Source: Anoplolepis gracilipes (Eukaryota > Arthropoda > Insecta > Hymenoptera > Formicidae). From it: a stretch of 64,000 nt of DNA. Below, one piece after another: positions 27,701 through 41,700 of this stretch. Each line of letters starts with the position of its first letter. The first letter of the stretch is position 1. The notes beneath the pieces are model-generated. The model was given only the letters and a program-made list of their open reading frames with translations, was not told the DNA's origin and searched no databases. Where the stretch lies: NCBI RefSeq assembly GCF_047496725.1, contig NC_132983.1:279501-343500 (forward strand). Reading direction: 5' to 3'. A program made the translations under genes and the position numbers.

Positions 27701-30700
27701 TATATATGTTACTGTCGTGCGCGGAGAATAGATCTTTTTCCGAATCTTGTTAAAATTTATTTTTCGTCTGGGTTATCTGAAACCGCGATCATGTCGAACA
27801 CGGTGGCATTTATTGAGAGCATAAATTTCCGCAGTGAAAGAAATCGCTGTCCGTAGGATCGATTCGGAGATCAACGTTTCATTCAACGTTGCTATTGTCG
27901 TATCTAACAAACTATAGTTGCAGTATTTACGAGATACTCGAGTGACCAAAAAGAAATATATTTTACATCTTCATTTTGTTATAAATTACGTCAACAAACC
28001 ATCATATTTTTTTTAACTACAAATTCAGTGATAAATTAAAAATTAAATTTTTATCAGTCAAATGTTTTCTGATAATCTATTATGAATTAACGAATTAAAA
28101 ATTTTCAATATTAAATATCCTAACGATTTAGTTTGTAATAAAAATCTCTAATTTCTACTTAAATTATCAGCGCTAATTGCGAACGAATTAAATTCTTAGA
28201 AATTATTTTAATTGACATTATTAGAATAATTAAACGTTTATTCTCGTTTATACACTTATTTATACGCAAACTTGTAAATGCAATTGTAAATAATAATACA
28301 CGATATAATAACGATTTAATTTCCATTTTTACAGTTATATAGTGGCAGACTTATTGTATAATATGTATAGCTTTATAATATATAACATATAAAATGTTAT
28401 TTTGTAACGTTGTTATCAACATTTTCAGTTTTAGTTTATTTAATTTAGTTTTAATTAGTATAATTTTAATTATGTGAGACATTTTTAGTCTCAGTTATAT
28501 AAAATCTTAATTTTATTTCTTTATTCATGTTTTTAATAAAATTAACTTATCATAAATTGTTTGAAGAAATAATAGATGTAATAGATATAAAATATTTACA
28601 ATTTTATTATATTTACATTTAATAATGCTGTTTACGATTAATACTTTAACAATGTTTATCACAATTATTTATACATAGCGAAGATTTTTATTTAATCGTC
28701 GACAAATTACCACGTTTGCTCCCTTAAAAGTGTAATACTTTGCGTGGCTTATACGACCGGAAGCAAGCGACTACCTAATGGTGGTTTTATGGTAATCCGC
28801 GGTGGTGGTCGTTCATGTGACATTTCCAAGGAAATGAAGCTACTTCCGACAGCCGACATACGAGTTCCGTGAGCGCGTCGTTAGGACGCCAAAAAGGAAT
28901 CGCGAGCTGTCTTCCGCAATGAAACGCCAAGTCTTCACTTTGATTTGAGATAGATGTTGATTAAGCTCGCTGTGAATTGGAAGCGAGATTAAACCTTTAA
29001 GCATTAACGCTGTGCAATGCGTGCAAATCTTGCACACACAAAAATATTCAATATATATCTTCCAATTTATATGTATTTTTTTTTTTATAACTGTAAATAC
29101 AAAATATATAAATTATTTAAAACTCAAATTAACATCTCTAGCAATAATTATACTCACATGAAATTAATAAGATATATTTAAAATGTGTAAATCGATTTAC
29201 TATAACAGAGATTTAACAACAAACGTTTACTAATATAAAAGTTATTTTTCTCCCCTTTTTTATTATCTCGCAGGCCAAAATAGCAACATGTTAATTGTTT
29301 TCATCAACTCTTCTGTTTCGCTTTAAATAATATTCTATATAATCGTGCTACATAATCTTTTTTGCAAATATAATTAACTATAAGATTTTATTTTTGTCCG
29401 TATTGCAAAACATGTTAAAAATAATTAATATTTATTTATATGTGTATTATAAAAATGTAGTAATTTATAATCATGTAAAATGTAATAAAAAGAATTTATA
29501 TTTGTGAAACATAAATATGTGTATATACCCAGATAGCCAATTGTCTGCGATATGGCAATTGTATTATTGTGGGCATATTAGCAATATAATTAATCATTTT
29601 ACTCAACATTACATCAATATGATTAGTCACGCTTGGTTATCTGGTTTACTCTTTTCTTATCTCAAACTTGTGTAAAGAGTGTGTTATATTGTATTAATGT
29701 ATTTATCAAGCACAGTAACAGTACAAATAATTGCATTTTTTTCAAAGGCTAAAGAATTATGAGATATAAAAAGACATGAAATAACTTACCGAAGAAACAG
29801 CAGACGAATACGATAGTGTATAAAGTAATAAAAATAACTTTCACATCAGTTCTATCGAAGATATAATCCTCGTTCAATGACACATTGTACAGCAGAGTTT
29901 CGTTGTTCAAATAAGTTTCGTTGTTACCAATTTCATAAGTAACGGTATTCCAATCGCTGAGAAAGCTGGAACAAAAAAAAAAAAAATAATAAACTTATAT
30001 AAATATTATATAATGATAGCACACTATTCTAATATTTTTTATTTCTTGGCTAGGATTGCGAAAAGTAAATAATTTACGGAAAAAGAACACTTGAAATATT
30101 GGTTAATTAATATTTACATTTCGCAGTTGTTATTTATTAAATTTTTAACCACATTGTTATTAATTTTAATATTAAAATCTATTACAGTCATTCAACACAA
30201 TTAAGTTGTAATATGAAAAAAACTATTTCTTGAAATTTTTATACTAGATTCTAGTTTGTGCTACTGACGAAAAGACATAAAATGTGAAATGGGTATGAGA
30301 AGAATAAGATTATTCAATTTATAATAAGATCATTGTGTTTGAAAAAAAAAGGGAAACAGTAAAACATATATGAACATGAAGTGAAAATAGCTCAGTAATA
30401 CAGCGAAGAAATCCGGAAAGTTGAATGTTTATGTGAAAGAAATATTCGCTCAGGTGCTTTTTATGTTAATGCAATGAAATAAAATATCATTATCAAGAAC
30501 ATTGTTTTTGTATTTTAATTTAATTCAAGTTACGTATAAATAATCGTGACAAACATTAAGTAATAATCGCGAACAGCATTATTAAATGCAAATATAATAA
30601 AATTGTAAATGTTACATCTATTACATCTATTATTTCTTAAAATAATTTGTGATAAATTTATTAAAAACATAAATAAACAAAATTAAGGTAATTTATTTTA

Positions 30701-32812
30701 TATAACTAAGAATCAAAATGTATTTTGCATAATTAAAATTGCATAAAACTAAATTAAATTAAATAAACTAAAATTGAAAACGTTAATATAACGCTAAATA
30801 ATATTTTATGAAATGTCATATATTACAAAGCTATATATAACGTTATACAATAAGTCTGTTATATAAATGTAAAATGAAAATTAAATATCGTTATTAGAGT
30901 GATATCGTATATCGTTATTTACAGTTCCATCCATGCTTACTACTTTTATGTAACATAAAAATAAATTGAACAGTATGGCGCACATGCACGACAAATAAGT
31001 GTTAAATTGTGATCTTTGATCTCACACGGCTATACGAATAAATTCAGCCGGATGAGGAGAACAAAGGTTTACAGATTTATAAGCATCCTGAAATAAATCG
31101 AAAGATACATCATTTTATAATGCCGTGATGTGATACTTGGATACTTTTGTATTTGCATTACACGTATACGTGTCAACACGCAACCAATGGTCAAATTTTA
31201 AGTTTCTACAATTGTTTTGGAATATATATTTTGAATAAAAATCAACTCTATTATGTATTTCATTACAATTGTTCGATTACGATTGATATCATCAAATCAA
31301 GTTCAGCCAATTACACGCGGATAAACGAACAACAGAAAATCTTTGACTTTTGTCACGAGCCGATTTTTATCCACGGCTTCTGGAATTAATTTTTACAAAA
31401 TAATAAAACAAAAGAGAAAGATATAAGAAAAGTACACATATATAGGTTTCAAATTATAAACATTTACATATTAAATAATTTAAATGATTAGAAAAATAAA
31501 AAAAAATTTTTTTTTCGACAAAGTACACGTATAAAGTAAAGAAATCTTTTTTTAGCGTTCGCTTATTGTATTATTTTACGCTCACATATTCAATAAGATC
31601 AAAAGCATGCGAAAATATAAAGCAAAAAATATCTGAAATAAAAATGGTGAAAAGATGTATGTGTATTGTTAAAATAAACAACCTGGAATATTTTTCGCCT
31701 TGATTCAGAATAAAAGCTTGAGAGCGTCCGAAATAATGGCCATGTATACTCGAAAAAGATAACTTTGAATTTGTGATAGAATTCTCAGCTGAAAAGCTGA
31801 CAAGATACATTTGTGTAGATGGTGTAGATATACGAATATACGCGAGATGTGTATTCGTCACAAATTCCTTTTTTCTTTTTATCGACGTACTTACCATGTA
31901 AAATGGCAACAAGTAAATACAAGACAGCACAGCCGTAGATATTCGTCTATTGTTTCGCGTTTATTACGAATTTACATGACGTTATGCAGAAATCGTAATA
32001 CAGAAAGATAGAGGGATCACGATTACAGGATGAATGCAATCATTTAACCCTGTGAGCAAATACAGCATCGGATCAGATCGAAAATGGGATTATCTCTCCC
32101 GAATGTGAGATTGGAACAAGGGATATCCGATAGGATGTCACGGGTTAAAGTGACGAGTCGATAAAAGATTGAAGTTGATCCATAGTGGGGAGAGAGAGAG
32201 AGATATATATATGTTTGTCGAGCGAGATAAGTGTAACATTGATACTTTTGCATGTCGTGAGATCAAAATATACGTTTGTATTAATTTTATGTACAAAATA
32301 ATATACACTATTCGTAGAATATTTTATTAGAAAATTAAAAAAAAAGATATATGGTATATATATATATATATGCATATACACGCACTTACATGTATAATTG
32401 TTTTATTGATTGCAGGATTAAAAGCGATTAAATTTTTATTTTTTTTTTACTCTTGTCATATTCAACCTTTGTTGAAATCAAGCTTTTGTTGTCGCTCGGG
32501 ACGAAGACATTTCTACGGAAATCCGTTTGGAAGATATATATTAAATTACGTGAAATCGAAATTTATGACTCTGATGCATGTCTTGCAGATCCTCGCGAAA
32601 TAAATGCAGCTTCTCTTTTTTATTACCTCGTCTTTAGTAAAAATACGATGAGAATTTCTGCAATTTCTCTTGCAATATATAGAGTGTCCGTTGGATTAAA
32701 TTCGTGACTTGCGAGCTACGTACTACGTACGTGATATCGATTCATCGCTTCAAGTGATTCAAAGTTTCTTTTGCACGAATGATGAAAAATTAAACTGATT
32801 TCGATATCTATA

Positions 32813-32843
<31 letters not shown>

Positions 32844-33183
32844 TTTTAACACACTCTCTAATTCAATCTTGGTAAGCAAATGTTGCTATTGTGCAATATA
32901 TTCGTAATGTTATCGTTATATGGTATATATTTATAATATCGTTTTGGTGATATAAAATCTAGTTATATTTCTCCCTTTCTCAATGGAATATCTCATAATC
33001 TTCCTATAATCCTATCTTGTGAGACGTCACTTTATCGATTACTTCTTATCGTTCAACTTTTTACGAGAAGCTTAGGAAATCCGTTATGGTAAATACAAGA
33101 GATACTCAAGAGGGATTTACACGCTCCATTTTAGTGATAGGCTTAACGTATTCGACCAACACGCATGTGTGTTTTGTGTGTAC

Positions 33184-33226
<43 letters not shown>

Positions 33227-34425
33227 TTTATCTAAAACTTTTCACATATATATTTGTTTATATAGGTACTTAATGTCTTAACATAATATTGAATATGAAT
33301 ATACTTGTTGTAACTTTTAAAAATAAAGAAATAAAGAAATAAAAATTTTATATAAATGAAAAATTATCTTATAAAAGTTATTCAATATTTTTAGTACATT
33401 TATAAATCTAACATTGAAATTTTTTCTCCGTATGAATGAAAAACCTTAGAAAATGCATGTAATAAAAAATTTTATTTTAAAAAGTTTTTTAAAATTATTT
33501 TAAAGTCGTATTAAAAAGTTTTGAAAATATTCTTTTTATTTTGGAGTTTGAACAAAAATACTTGGAAAATCAAGGAATTTTCAGGGAATCTTTTTACAAG
33601 ATTTTTAAGTAGACACCCTGAGTCAAAGCTCCTTATTCGTGATTTCATTCTTCGCGGTTCTTATCGTATTCGTAGTATTTTCAGTATAGTCGTGGAGTAA
33701 CCACTCTTTTTATTTACGACCAGAAAATTCCGTATTTGCGGAACTTATCGCCCGCGAATAAGGAGCTTTGATTATATTAAATATTTTCAATATTTTGTAA
33801 CATAATCACACGGTATTTATTCGTTTTTCTTGATATATTATTATTAATTGCAAGACATACGGTTATATGTCTTGTGCAGCGATATTCGAACAATAAAATG
33901 TTAAATACTTTATACATATATTGCCGAATTCTTTTTCGAAATGCAATTGCGACAAGAATCGAAAAATTTCACTGTGATTATGACAATTAGCAATTAATCA
34001 ATTTTGGATAAACGACACATCACGATATACCTATATCGCGATGATAGATCTTTATCGAAACGCATATTTTTCGCGATTTATTTATATATTATTTCAAGGA
34101 ATTAAAGCTACAAAGATAAAAATTATAATTGATCACCTCGTTGCGATTGCAAACAATAATTATTTTTCTAATGATACTTATAATTAAGTATACTGTACTT
34201 TATAGTTAAATATATTGTCTGCTGCTTAACGTTTGATTTTTAGACAATTTAGATATAATTTGCCATTTAGATTGAGAATGATATTAGAAAATGCCCTGTA
34301 AAACACCAATTGCAAGATCAAGTAATCTATAATGAAAGATCCATGATATATATCCATCATTTAATAAATAATTTGATTACTAAAATTAAGTATTTATTAA
34401 ATAATTAATTTATAATTAAAGGAAC

Positions 34426-34487
<62 letters not shown>

Positions 34488-34653
34488 CACATATGCACAT
34501 GTACGTGTGTTTGCGCGTGTTGTATGTAAGATACATACAAATTATTTAATCATTAGTCTTAATAAATATTTAATAACGGTTAGTTATTTTATTTAAAATG
34601 GTAAGATATATAAATAAAATCAAATTAAATTAAAAATTACATGAAAACTACAT

Positions 34654-34731
<78 letters not shown>

Positions 34732-36458
34732 TACAAAAATTTCAAATCTCAATAAATGTAAAGTAAATTTAAAATAAATTCCAAATATAAAATAATTTCT
34801 ATCACAAATAAAATTTTGATATAATTCCAAATATAAAATAATCTCTTTCACATATGAAATTTTGATATGATTTACAGGTTATTCAAATACATTTAAGAGT
34901 ACTTAATTATTTTATAAGAGATACACGCATTTTTATATTTTATTTAAACGTACATATGTAAGGAGACACATAATATGAAACATGCATTCCCAACAGTTGT
35001 GACGCAAATAATAAACTTTCATAAAGTACACATGTGCTTATTTTTGCCTTTTATTATTTGTAAATAAGTAAGTTATTTGGCAAAATATATATGCGTATTT
35101 TTTTTAATAAACTATTCTTTTTCTTTCCGCAAAAATGGACAGGGGAAATTATTATTATAAGTAATTGTCGACAAATTGAAAAATGCAATGGTTAAGCGCG
35201 AATCATCGATAAATTCCCAAATGTACTCGTCATTATTATTAACATAATATTTGGTTTTTCCCATTAGTATGTGTATTTCATGAGGGAATTGGAATGCATT
35301 TTTAAGAGAGACATTGAAAAACTGTTTCAAGCGAAATCCGATATTCTTACTATATCTGTCACTGAATTTATATTCTTTGTTTATTGAAGTTTATTATTAG
35401 AAAAAAAATTGCGCATGTGTGTACGTTTGTGTGTATTTATTAACAAAATAATTTTCTAGTTAAAAAAATATATAAATAGATATTCGCTATGCATTTTATT
35501 TTACGTAATAAATATAATTTTCAATATAATAATATATATTTTGTATAAAAAAAAGATAGCTTGAAAAATTTCTTCTACGTAATGTAAAAGTATTAAAGTC
35601 TTAAGTACATAATCGTACAATGCAAATCGTATAATATCGTATAATACAAATATATTTTTGGCATCCCTTCGTGAAATCCATTGTGAAACGATGAATATGT
35701 GAGAAACAAGGTGAAAACAATTTTTTTTTTTTCAACATGATTGTTTTGGATTAAATGATGTTTTGATCGAGTTAAAGAATGGGGAAATATATGTACATAT
35801 ATACATACTCGAGACTGGATTGCATTATTTCTGAGCCTAAAGTAGATGGAATCCGCATAAACGGATTACTCCCCTTCCCCCTTCCTTATTTGCCATTCCC
35901 CGCACCCGCCCACGCATATATTTGCCTAAGTTTGCGATATTTTATCACTATTAAGAGCGGCGCATGTTTTTCGCGCAAGTTTTGCCTAGGTCGACGTGTT
36001 CCATACATCGTTAGTCTTCCTCCGCTCCTGCGTAGGTTGACAATGATAACGCACCTGTCCGCCGTCAGTGTGACATTGGTGTTAGCTTTTTCTTTGTAAG
36101 GACGAAAGAGCTTTCATGCTAAATCTCAAATCTTACGTTTCATCGTTTTACCCAATTAATGTAACTTTCTCTTATCGAGCTTTTTTTCTGTTTGAATTTT
36201 CGAGAGATCAAATTCTTTCCATATTCGTGTTTTGCTAGTTTATTTGTTTTAAATATTATCGCTTAAAAGATAAGTGTGTAATTGACGTTTTTGATAAACG
36301 TAATCTGACATTTTTATCCTGTTTAGTAATGTTATCAAAGTACATAAGTCTAATAATTTAGTTAGTAGTTAAAAGGTATAATTAAAAATATTTTTTTTTT
36401 ACATTGATGTGACTATCTTTAATTTGATTTCAAATAGCTGAGATATACAAAAATCATC

Positions 36459-36501
<43 letters not shown>

Positions 36502-37768
36502 TAGTATTTTATTGCGTATCGTGGTTTTCCAATATCGTATCAGTCTTTTTATCGCCGACTTGTAGAAATCAAACATTTTTTATCATTCAGAAATATGTAT
36601 CGATTTATTTCCTCCATCCCACCCACCATGAAGAAAATGACATTGTTATGGAAAGGAAATAGTATTGTTATGGAGATATTACTCTTCGTTGAATATATAT
36701 TGTCGTGGGACGATCGAAGAAATAAATCTCATTCGATTCGCGGCCGGACTACTTTTAACAAAGTGAAATGATATTATTTTTTTCTTTTTCTTTTTCCAAC
36801 ATGTAAGAGTATTCGCGTACCCATGTCAGTAAATTTTGCGACACGACGGGAACATTGAGTTGTTTTCTCGACGATAGATCTGATGTCTGGACTATCTTGA
36901 AGCTTTGTCACAGTGCTCAACCAGTTTGAGCAGCATGTCGTTGATTCAAAATGGATTACCGGACCTTAGTGTGCGTGACATCTTACCAATGTCTTTCCTT
37001 AGCAATTTCTCCCTGTGTAATCTGTACTAAGAAATAAATTTTCAGAGACAATTGTTACTTTTATTTTTTTTTTTTTTTTTGGGAACAAAAGAATCATTGT
37101 TGAGGGCAGCTTTACGTAATAGAATCGCAGCACTTTGTGCATAAAACGAATTAAAAAGCTATTTTCTTTTTCTAATATCTTGTTCTAATATTCCTTTTTT
37201 TCTTACATATTTTCAAAAAGATATTACGCATAATATAAATAAAAATATTTTGATTTTCGGCACTTTGATGAAATATTAAATCTCTCTTTTATGTATATGT
37301 ATAAGAGACAAATATTTAAAACTTTTTTATTTTATTTAAAAATTATATTTCTCATTGATAAATTATTTCTCATCGCAATATAACATATAAATTTACTAAA
37401 TTAATTTTTTTATAAATAAATAATAAACATATAAATATATAAATATATATATATATATATATATGTATGTATATACTTGCTAAAATTGTATGTAGTTTTT
37501 TGGAAATAGAAATATTAGAAGAAGTTTGCTCCCTAGATGTTTCACTCTCTCAAGACAGTGTCCCCAAAAGACGAATTAGCTTCCAGAAACATAACCCTCT
37601 GAAATCCTGCAGAGACTGATTCATCTTGTTTCCACCCGTATATACCTGTGTTTCGCGTAATATCCCCCACAACATGCTACCCACGCGGTTACCTACGCGT
37701 ATCATATATCTACTCGTATAAGAATAATTAATACGTCGTAAAGACTTGTTATTATGTCCCCCCCTCCT

Positions 37769-37804
<36 letters not shown>

Positions 37805-38717
37805 GTGAATAGTTAGATTAAATAATAGAATAGTATAAATAAAAAAACATTAATGAAATAAAATTTTGCATACAAAATTACTTCAAACAAAAGTAACAAA
37901 ATTATAAGTAATCTTTTTCCTAAAGAAGAATAAATATAATATTATGTATAGAAAAGGAAAAATAGCGAAATTTCACATAATTAAATATTTTTGCAAATAG
38001 TTTTGTCTGTCAAATTAAGAAATACATATATACTTGAATGAATCTCTGGTATCTCTCTTATAACGCGTCTTTTAAACTTTAAACCTTCCTAAACGTAAAC
38101 AAGTATTGCTTTATAAATAGAATAGAAACCTGTAGAATCAGATAAAATTTATAATTGCTTTGATTAAAGATTTAAAAAGTATTTTTCTTCATCAAATAAT
38201 TTGTGGATCAAAAATAAAACATAGAAAATACTTTCCATGATTAAAGATGTTTTATAATGACAGATATAAAATGTAAAATAAAACTTGCGCCACTTTAGTA
38301 ATAGATATTGCATACATCGTTAGCTGGCTAAACGCTTGCTTGCAAGCGAATATAAATATTTGAACAGCCATCGTTATAGTAACTATTACAATTTCCTGTA
38401 AGGCAATTGACATTCTATCGTTCCGCTTGACTCTAGTTTGTGATTTGTGGTAGTCAATAGAATTAGTTTAATTGTGCAATCCACTTGCCAATGTAATTTC
38501 TAAATAAATTACAGATAATTAGTAATTATATAATGTCACCACAATGATCCGAATAAAATTTGAACTGATATTAATTTTAAATAGTTAACTAAAAATGAAA
38601 TTTAAACACTCGTGAGTTGAATAATCATCGAATGTATGAATAATATATTTAAGATATCTTATATTATATATTATCTTAATTGAGAAAGATGAAATAGAAG
38701 AAATATAAATAGAGAAG

Positions 38718-38753
<36 letters not shown>

Positions 38754-41700
38754 CAGTTTATTATTTTTAAAAGTAGATACATTATCTTACTCTATTTGAT
38801 ATATATAAATGTACTTGAATATACAATAACTTGATTAAATTTATACATTTAATTAATTTGAAAAATTAATCATAATCATAGTTCTTTGCACTTGAAAAAT
38901 GCTTTTATATTTGTATATTTCTTCTGCGATCTTGGAGTACAAAGAGAGATATATAGATTAAATTGAAGATGTGTGAAATGCGCGCGCGAGCGAGATATAT
39001 TTTTATATCATTTATCTTATGTATCTTACTACGTGTTGGTGCGACGATGATAGTTATCAAAAGCAATCATAAAGCGATCTCGCAAGACTCTCCGCGATTA
39101 TATCTTTTTTTCTATTCCCTTATAGTGTAAAGTAACTAAGAGAGTTTTGTTTTTCAGCACTCCTTCCCCAACCGCGTTTTTAGTTGTCAAAGTTGTCAAC
39201 AGCCGGGAAAAATTGCTATAGGCATTCGTCATATCATGCAAAAAATTCATGAAAATATCGCCAATGCGAAGCAAAACAAGCTATATCATTTTAATCAATA
39301 TCTTCGAAAGGGAATAGGCTGTCTTATTCATAACATTTTTAACTTCTCGTTACGAATTCAGAAAAGAATAAAATCGACTGAAATGGTTACACTATGTGTG
39401 AATACATTGTATGGGAATACATTATATGTGAATTCTGTTCTATATATAAACCTCGGTTTTTTTTCCTTTTTTCTTGTGATATGAGTTATTTTAACATAGC
39501 GTTTTGATATATTGAAACGCTGGTTGGATATTAAAGAGCACGTAACAAGTAAATAATTTTTTTTTTTTAAATTGCCATTCACATTTGTGTTTTATCTTAA
39601 TAAAATGTTTCGATTATCGTGAAACAACTCTATTATTTGATGTTATTGTATATATGTATAGTTGCTTCTTTATATAATTATTCTCTAACTTTAAATAAAA
39701 ATTGCATTATTTTAAAATGTGTCATTTTTTTCAATAAAGCTTTTATATAGGTATATAATTTGTTAATGCTTGTACTTTTTCAGTATACCGTCTTTGTTAC
39801 ATGTCGATGCGACTAATTATATACTCATGGTTGAGCTCTCTCATTAATTTTTCGATCTATGTCTGCGGGAAAAGAGTTACAAAGTTTGTTATAATAATTA
39901 TCAACTTGCTGAAAGTTGCACAGTGTTCACAACAAATCGCGTATTCTTTTTACACAGACATTTCTCATTCTTTTGTGGAATAGAATTGCTAATTCCGACC
40001 GTAACTTTTTATCCGTAGACAAAGATATTTTACATCGCGGTTTTTTAGAGAAATAAAAGTAACAGAAAAACCAGTTCATAAAATAGAGAAGTAGGAAAAG
40101 AATCAAGTTTGGGCTTTTTCGGGGTCAGGTTTCAACGATAGTCGGCCGCACTCTAACTTTAATCAATCTGACAGACGCAATATGTTCTGGCAACGTAACG
40201 CCGGTCTTCGCCAATTACATCAATTTGTGTTGATTTTTTTTTTCATGAATACAACATTATTTCGTTAATAATATTTAGAAATAAATTAATTTTTTTGCAC
40301 ATATCGAAGGAAATTATGTGCCATATTTAGCATTTTCACTTTTTAATTAATAATATATCATTCTTAATCGATATAACAATATATCTGATTTCGTGATTAT
40401 AGCTGTAAAATAGAAAATTTATGGCATAATAGATCTTCAAAATGCACACATATTTTCTATGACGATATAAAAAAATTCAATATTTTAAAAGTTAAATTTT
40501 TTCAAACGTCTAAAAATGATTTTTTTATCTTTCTTGTAGCAAACCTAGTTCTCTCTTGTCGTATAAATCTGTTTTACATTACAATTAATATAGACATTTA
40601 TTATATTAATAAGCCAAATATGTGATAGACATGTAACAGATTGACCTAACAATAAGTGTAAATCGTCACCAATTTACATATAATTGCGTAGAAACTCAAT
40701 GTGTATTATACTTTTGAGATTTTTTTTTATTACTAACAATGAAATTTCAAAACGCGTGCCATTACTTGAAAATTGCGTGCAAAACAATGTCGCGGTTATT
40801 ACAAAACTGATTGAAATCGTACACGCGAAATTAATTGCGCGCCGCACCAACATAATTAGTGGATCTTTGAATTCTAATTGTTTCACCAAAATGTAGTGTA
40901 ATTAAATTCATCTGGTGGAAAACTGGCGTAAGCAAAGTCAGGAAAGCGAAACGGGAGTTGGCGCGTTGGGGAGCATATTAGCCGTAGTAATTAATTTTAA
41001 ACTCAGACAATTCGGCGAGAAACATATTTACCGCGAACAACGCCAAAACCTGCCATGTAAAGTATGTAAAAGGGGAGTGCACGTTGCAGTAAGTTTTAAT
41101 ATTTTTTGCTCGATGTAAAATGCAACAATTTTTAACAATACTGTGTATATATACCATGCGCGTATGTGCTTGATGTTTAGAAACTTTAGCACAACCAAAT
41201 CTTTTCTCTTTAAAATTACAATCAAATAATAACTTTTATACTAGTATATTAAAAATTTAAGTACAATTTATAGTTTTTCTTTTAAGGAATATTTAATTCG
41301 AATATTAAATATGTGAAGTGTCAAAAACTTTACTCAAGATGATCAGTTACTTATTGTTAGAATAAGAAATTATTATAAAATAATATATTATTTAAAAGAT
41401 AAAGGTGAAAAGAATAGCGGGATTTGAGAGAAGAAAGATTAAGATAAAGAAGAAATATTCCTTTTTGTTTAACAATGACATTAATTTTTTCATACAGCGT
41501 ATATATTGAATATAGTATTAATCAACTAATATTATGTCTCTTTTTCGCTTTTTTTTCTATTACTTTGTTAAAGTATAAAATTTTCGTTTTAAATAAAATA
41601 ATGTTTTTTTTTTTACAGCTAAATTAATTTTTTTGTAAATAGCTTTTAATTTTTCTGATGAGTACATGCTTCGATCTTCCGGAATCCTTTTTATCCCCAA

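Larger units (their letters stand above)
26891..29789 (-). other. TrissinR intron 2, distal part next to exon 2
   Basis: AT-rich intron with a short GA microsatellite (27637-27661), a more complex, GC-richer stretch at about 28720-29030, the left arm of the exon-2 inverted repeat (28276-28680) and a small inverted-repeat element at 29527-29645. The open frame 28840-29037 on the minus strand has no recognisable product. Confidence 0.6.
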
